Shown here piece after piece: positions 63,946 through 64,000 of a stretch of DNA of 64,000 nt (positions within the stretch are counted from its first letter, which is position 1; each line of letters begins with the position of its first letter). A program made the translations under genes and the position numbers. The stretch is from Stutzerimonas stutzeri (GTDB taxonomy: Bacteria > Pseudomonadota > Gammaproteobacteria > Pseudomonadales > Pseudomonadaceae). The notes under the pieces are model-generated. The model did not search any database, was not told the origin of the DNA, and was given only the letters and a program-made list of their open reading frames with translations. The stretch lies in assembly GCA_002387205.1 (NCBI GenBank), contig DGLA01000022.1:145940-209939 (forward strand), given 5' to 3'.

Positions 63946-64000
63946 GGTAGCAGCAAGCTGGAAGCAAATGGCTAAGCGCAGGCTTCAGGCTTCAGGCTTC
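63946..64000. repeat. Heptamer repeat locus D, cut by the window end
   Basis: CAAGCTGGAAGC lies at about 63953-63964, and three GGCTTCA-type units run to the last base. It is the same family as loci A-C and likely continues past the window. Confidence 0.75.

Overview
The window is chromosomal DNA from a high-GC gammaproteobacterium. Gene content, gene order and protein sequences point to a Pseudomonas relative, most likely the Stutzerimonas (P. stutzeri) group; this is inference from recalled family sequences, not a database search. Coding density is high. I see no rRNA, tRNA, CRISPR array, prophage or insertion sequence, so it reads as core genome plus a few accessory clusters.

Layout. 1-1745: 3' part of spoT, then ridA. 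1794-7188: an envelope/second-messenger group (CHASE2-cyclase, OmpA-like lipoprotein, FecR-domain protein, GAF/HD-GYP phosphodiesterase). 7623-11538: a periplasmic molybdenum aldehyde oxidase with its triheme cytochrome c. 11946-13913: an FtsH-like AAA protease paralogue. 14095-16154: LemA plus two TPM-domain proteins. 16290-19976: glutarate/glutaryl-CoA genes (gcdG, gcdH) with divergent gcdR. 20332-24143: an iron-siderophore-type ABC importer behind a possible Fur box. 24174-26467: SCP2-like protein, HU, rubredoxin reductase and rubredoxin. 26627-35995: a full glycolate locus, glcDEFG-glcB-glcA, with divergent glcC and two identical GlcC-type operators. 36131-36904: an exported coiled-coil protein with an internal duplication. 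37099-45256: ubiC, ubiA, phoB, phoR, a CorC-like protein, an M23 peptidase, a response regulator and a tandem Usp protein. 45669-50267: a five-gene branched-chain-type ABC importer of unknown substrate. 50269-52243: an orphan ParA ATPase divergent from a GluR0-like ligand-gated potassium channel. 52279-63930: thyA, lgt, a TauE-type permease, an NRDE protein, ptsP, rppH, a HAD phosphatase, a DUF2269-like protein, ilvA, rpiA, a SdiA-regulated-type protein and an FAH-family hydrolase.

Functional themes. Several modules serve growth on two-carbon and dicarboxylic carbon sources: glycolate is imported (GlcA), oxidised to glyoxylate (GlcDEF) and condensed to malate (GlcB); glutarate is activated (GcdG) and oxidised (GcdH). 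Phosphate (PhoBR), nitrogen-PTS (PtsP), stringent response (SpoT) and nucleotide signalling genes are also present.

Most unusual elements: the GluR0-like channel; the CHASE2-cyclase/OmpA/FecR/HD-GYP group with odd catalytic features; the self-duplicated exported protein; and a family of intergenic heptamer (GCTGGAA-type) repeat loci that recur four times and can fold on themselves.
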